Origin: Terriglobia bacterium
GTDB taxonomy: Bacteria; Acidobacteriota; Terriglobia; Terriglobales; Acidobacteriaceae
Direction of reading: 5' to 3'
Assembly: GCA_020073385.1 (NCBI GenBank)
Contig: JAIQFH010000003.1
Location: 1-64,000, forward strand
Length of the DNA: 64,000 bases
In this document: piece by piece, positions 63,557 to 64,000 of the stretch
How positions within the stretch are numbered: the stretch's first letter is position 1
Layout of the letters: every line of letters begins with the position of its first letter
Notes under the pieces: model-generated
Told to the model about the DNA's origin: nothing
Seen by the model: only the letters and a program-made list of their open reading frames with translations
The model's database searches: none
Program-made: the position numbers and the translations under genes

Positions 63557-63866
63557 TTACGGTTCGAGAATATTCGGACCGGGCGGAGGAGCGGCAACGG
63601 CCTTCGAATGCAACGGGGCGATCAGGTGGGCGAAGCCCACAACGCGACCCACGATGTCGGCGTCCTGCGGGTATCGAAGATGCCGGATGGGTACCGGAGA
63701 TTTTGGAGAAGGGACCAGAAGCAAATAGTTTCCTTCGAGTTCGCACCAACAGACGGCATAACGGTTGTCGCGCAATTCCACAAAATAGACCGGACGTTCG
63801 TGTTCGCTCGGCCACATGCCTCGAATTACTTTGTTTTGCTCCGGATCGATCTGCACGAAGGCTTCT
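63557..63866 (-). pseudogene. C-terminal half of an S24-like regulator, truncated
   Basis: The frame holds the C-terminal domain of an XRE/S24-type regulator as known from acidobacteria: AFVQIDPEQNKVIRG, ERPVYFVELRDNRYAVCWCE, GNYLLLVPSP and ADIVGRVVGFAHLI. The N-terminal helix-turn-helix part is missing. At about 63860 the family resemblance ends abruptly, although the frame itself stays open to the window edge. The remainder is antisense to the PAS gene, so this is a broken gene. Confidence 0.68.
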
Positions 63867-64000
63867 GGATGATCGATGCTGAAACTAAGAAGGCCCTTTT
63901 TGTGAATCCCGCTTACGAGACGATCACTGGCCGTTCTTGCGAGTCGTTGCACAAGAACCCCACCTCTTACGAAGAACTCATCCACGCTGAGGACCGGGTT
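63857..64000 (+). CDS. PAS-domain protein (5' or internal part), runs off the window
   Basis: On the plus strand FWMIDAETKKALFVNPAYE and ITGRSCESLHKNPTSYEEL, ending IHAEDRV, is an unmistakable PAS core of sensory kinases and hybrid regulators. The frame is open upstream to an ATG at 63680, but that part is only the antisense of the S24-like fragment and not PAS-like. The real gene was probably cut at about 63860. Confidence 0.72.

Overview
The window reads as a chromosomal segment of an acidobacterium, probably class Terriglobia near Candidatus Koribacter or Sulfotelmatobacter. The signs are moderate-to-high GC, many Tat-exported sugar oxidoreductases and glycosidases, DUF1080, DUF481 and M56 families, giant TPR proteins, and hairpin-rich repeats between genes. 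The assignment is by gene style only. No rRNA is present. One complete tRNA (Pro, CGG) and two fragments resembling the 3' half of a tRNA-Val(GAC) are present.

From 1 to 4.4 kb, a partial small basic gene leaves the left edge. A bicovalent-FAD oxidoreductase then lies between the two tRNA-Val-like fragments, and a secreted GH35-type beta-galactosidase-like enzyme follows. From 4.46 to 19.86 kb, six tightly coupled genes form one envelope operon: a membrane-anchored beta-propeller, a VIT/vWA protein, a 2474-residue TPR protein, a DUF3352-like protein, a miniature penicillin-binding transpeptidase and a SpoIID-type protein. From 19.9 to 31.9 kb, the genes suggest periplasmic sugar oxidation by a 3-keto-glycoside type of route: a gluconate-2-dehydrogenase subunit 3-like protein, a GMC flavoprotein, a sugar isomerase/epimerase, two Gfo/Idh/MocA oxidoreductases, a molybdenum hydroxylase pair, a family VIII serine hydrolase and a DUF1080 protein. 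An intact IS1595-type element with a perfect 8-bp target duplication interrupts this region.

From 32.0 to 35.5 kb, a BlaI-type repressor with a clear operator/promoter precedes a BlaR1-type M56 metalloprotease. The usual penicillin-sensor domain of that protease is replaced by eight 28-residue repeats, and the next gene encodes an exported protein with a divergent set of the same repeats. From 36 to 58 kb lie a GH116 glycosidase, an RND efflux pair, a benzoate-CoA-ligase-like enzyme, a DUF481 outer-membrane protein, an orphan TatA, a TPR lipoprotein-like protein, small hypotheticals, Ada, a GH16 lipoprotein, an APC permease, a frameshifted epimerase and NagA. Hairpin repeats are scattered between these genes, and one copy is interrupted by a MITE-like insertion.

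From 58.5 kb to the right edge is an integrated, decaying island placed at the tRNA-Pro 3' end. It holds an IS481-family remnant, a tyrosine integrase, an excisionase-like protein, a metallophosphoesterase, and an AbiE-like pair whose first member carries a PD-(D/E)XK nuclease-type domain. It ends with a regulator truncated at a sharp junction against a PAS-domain gene that runs off the window.
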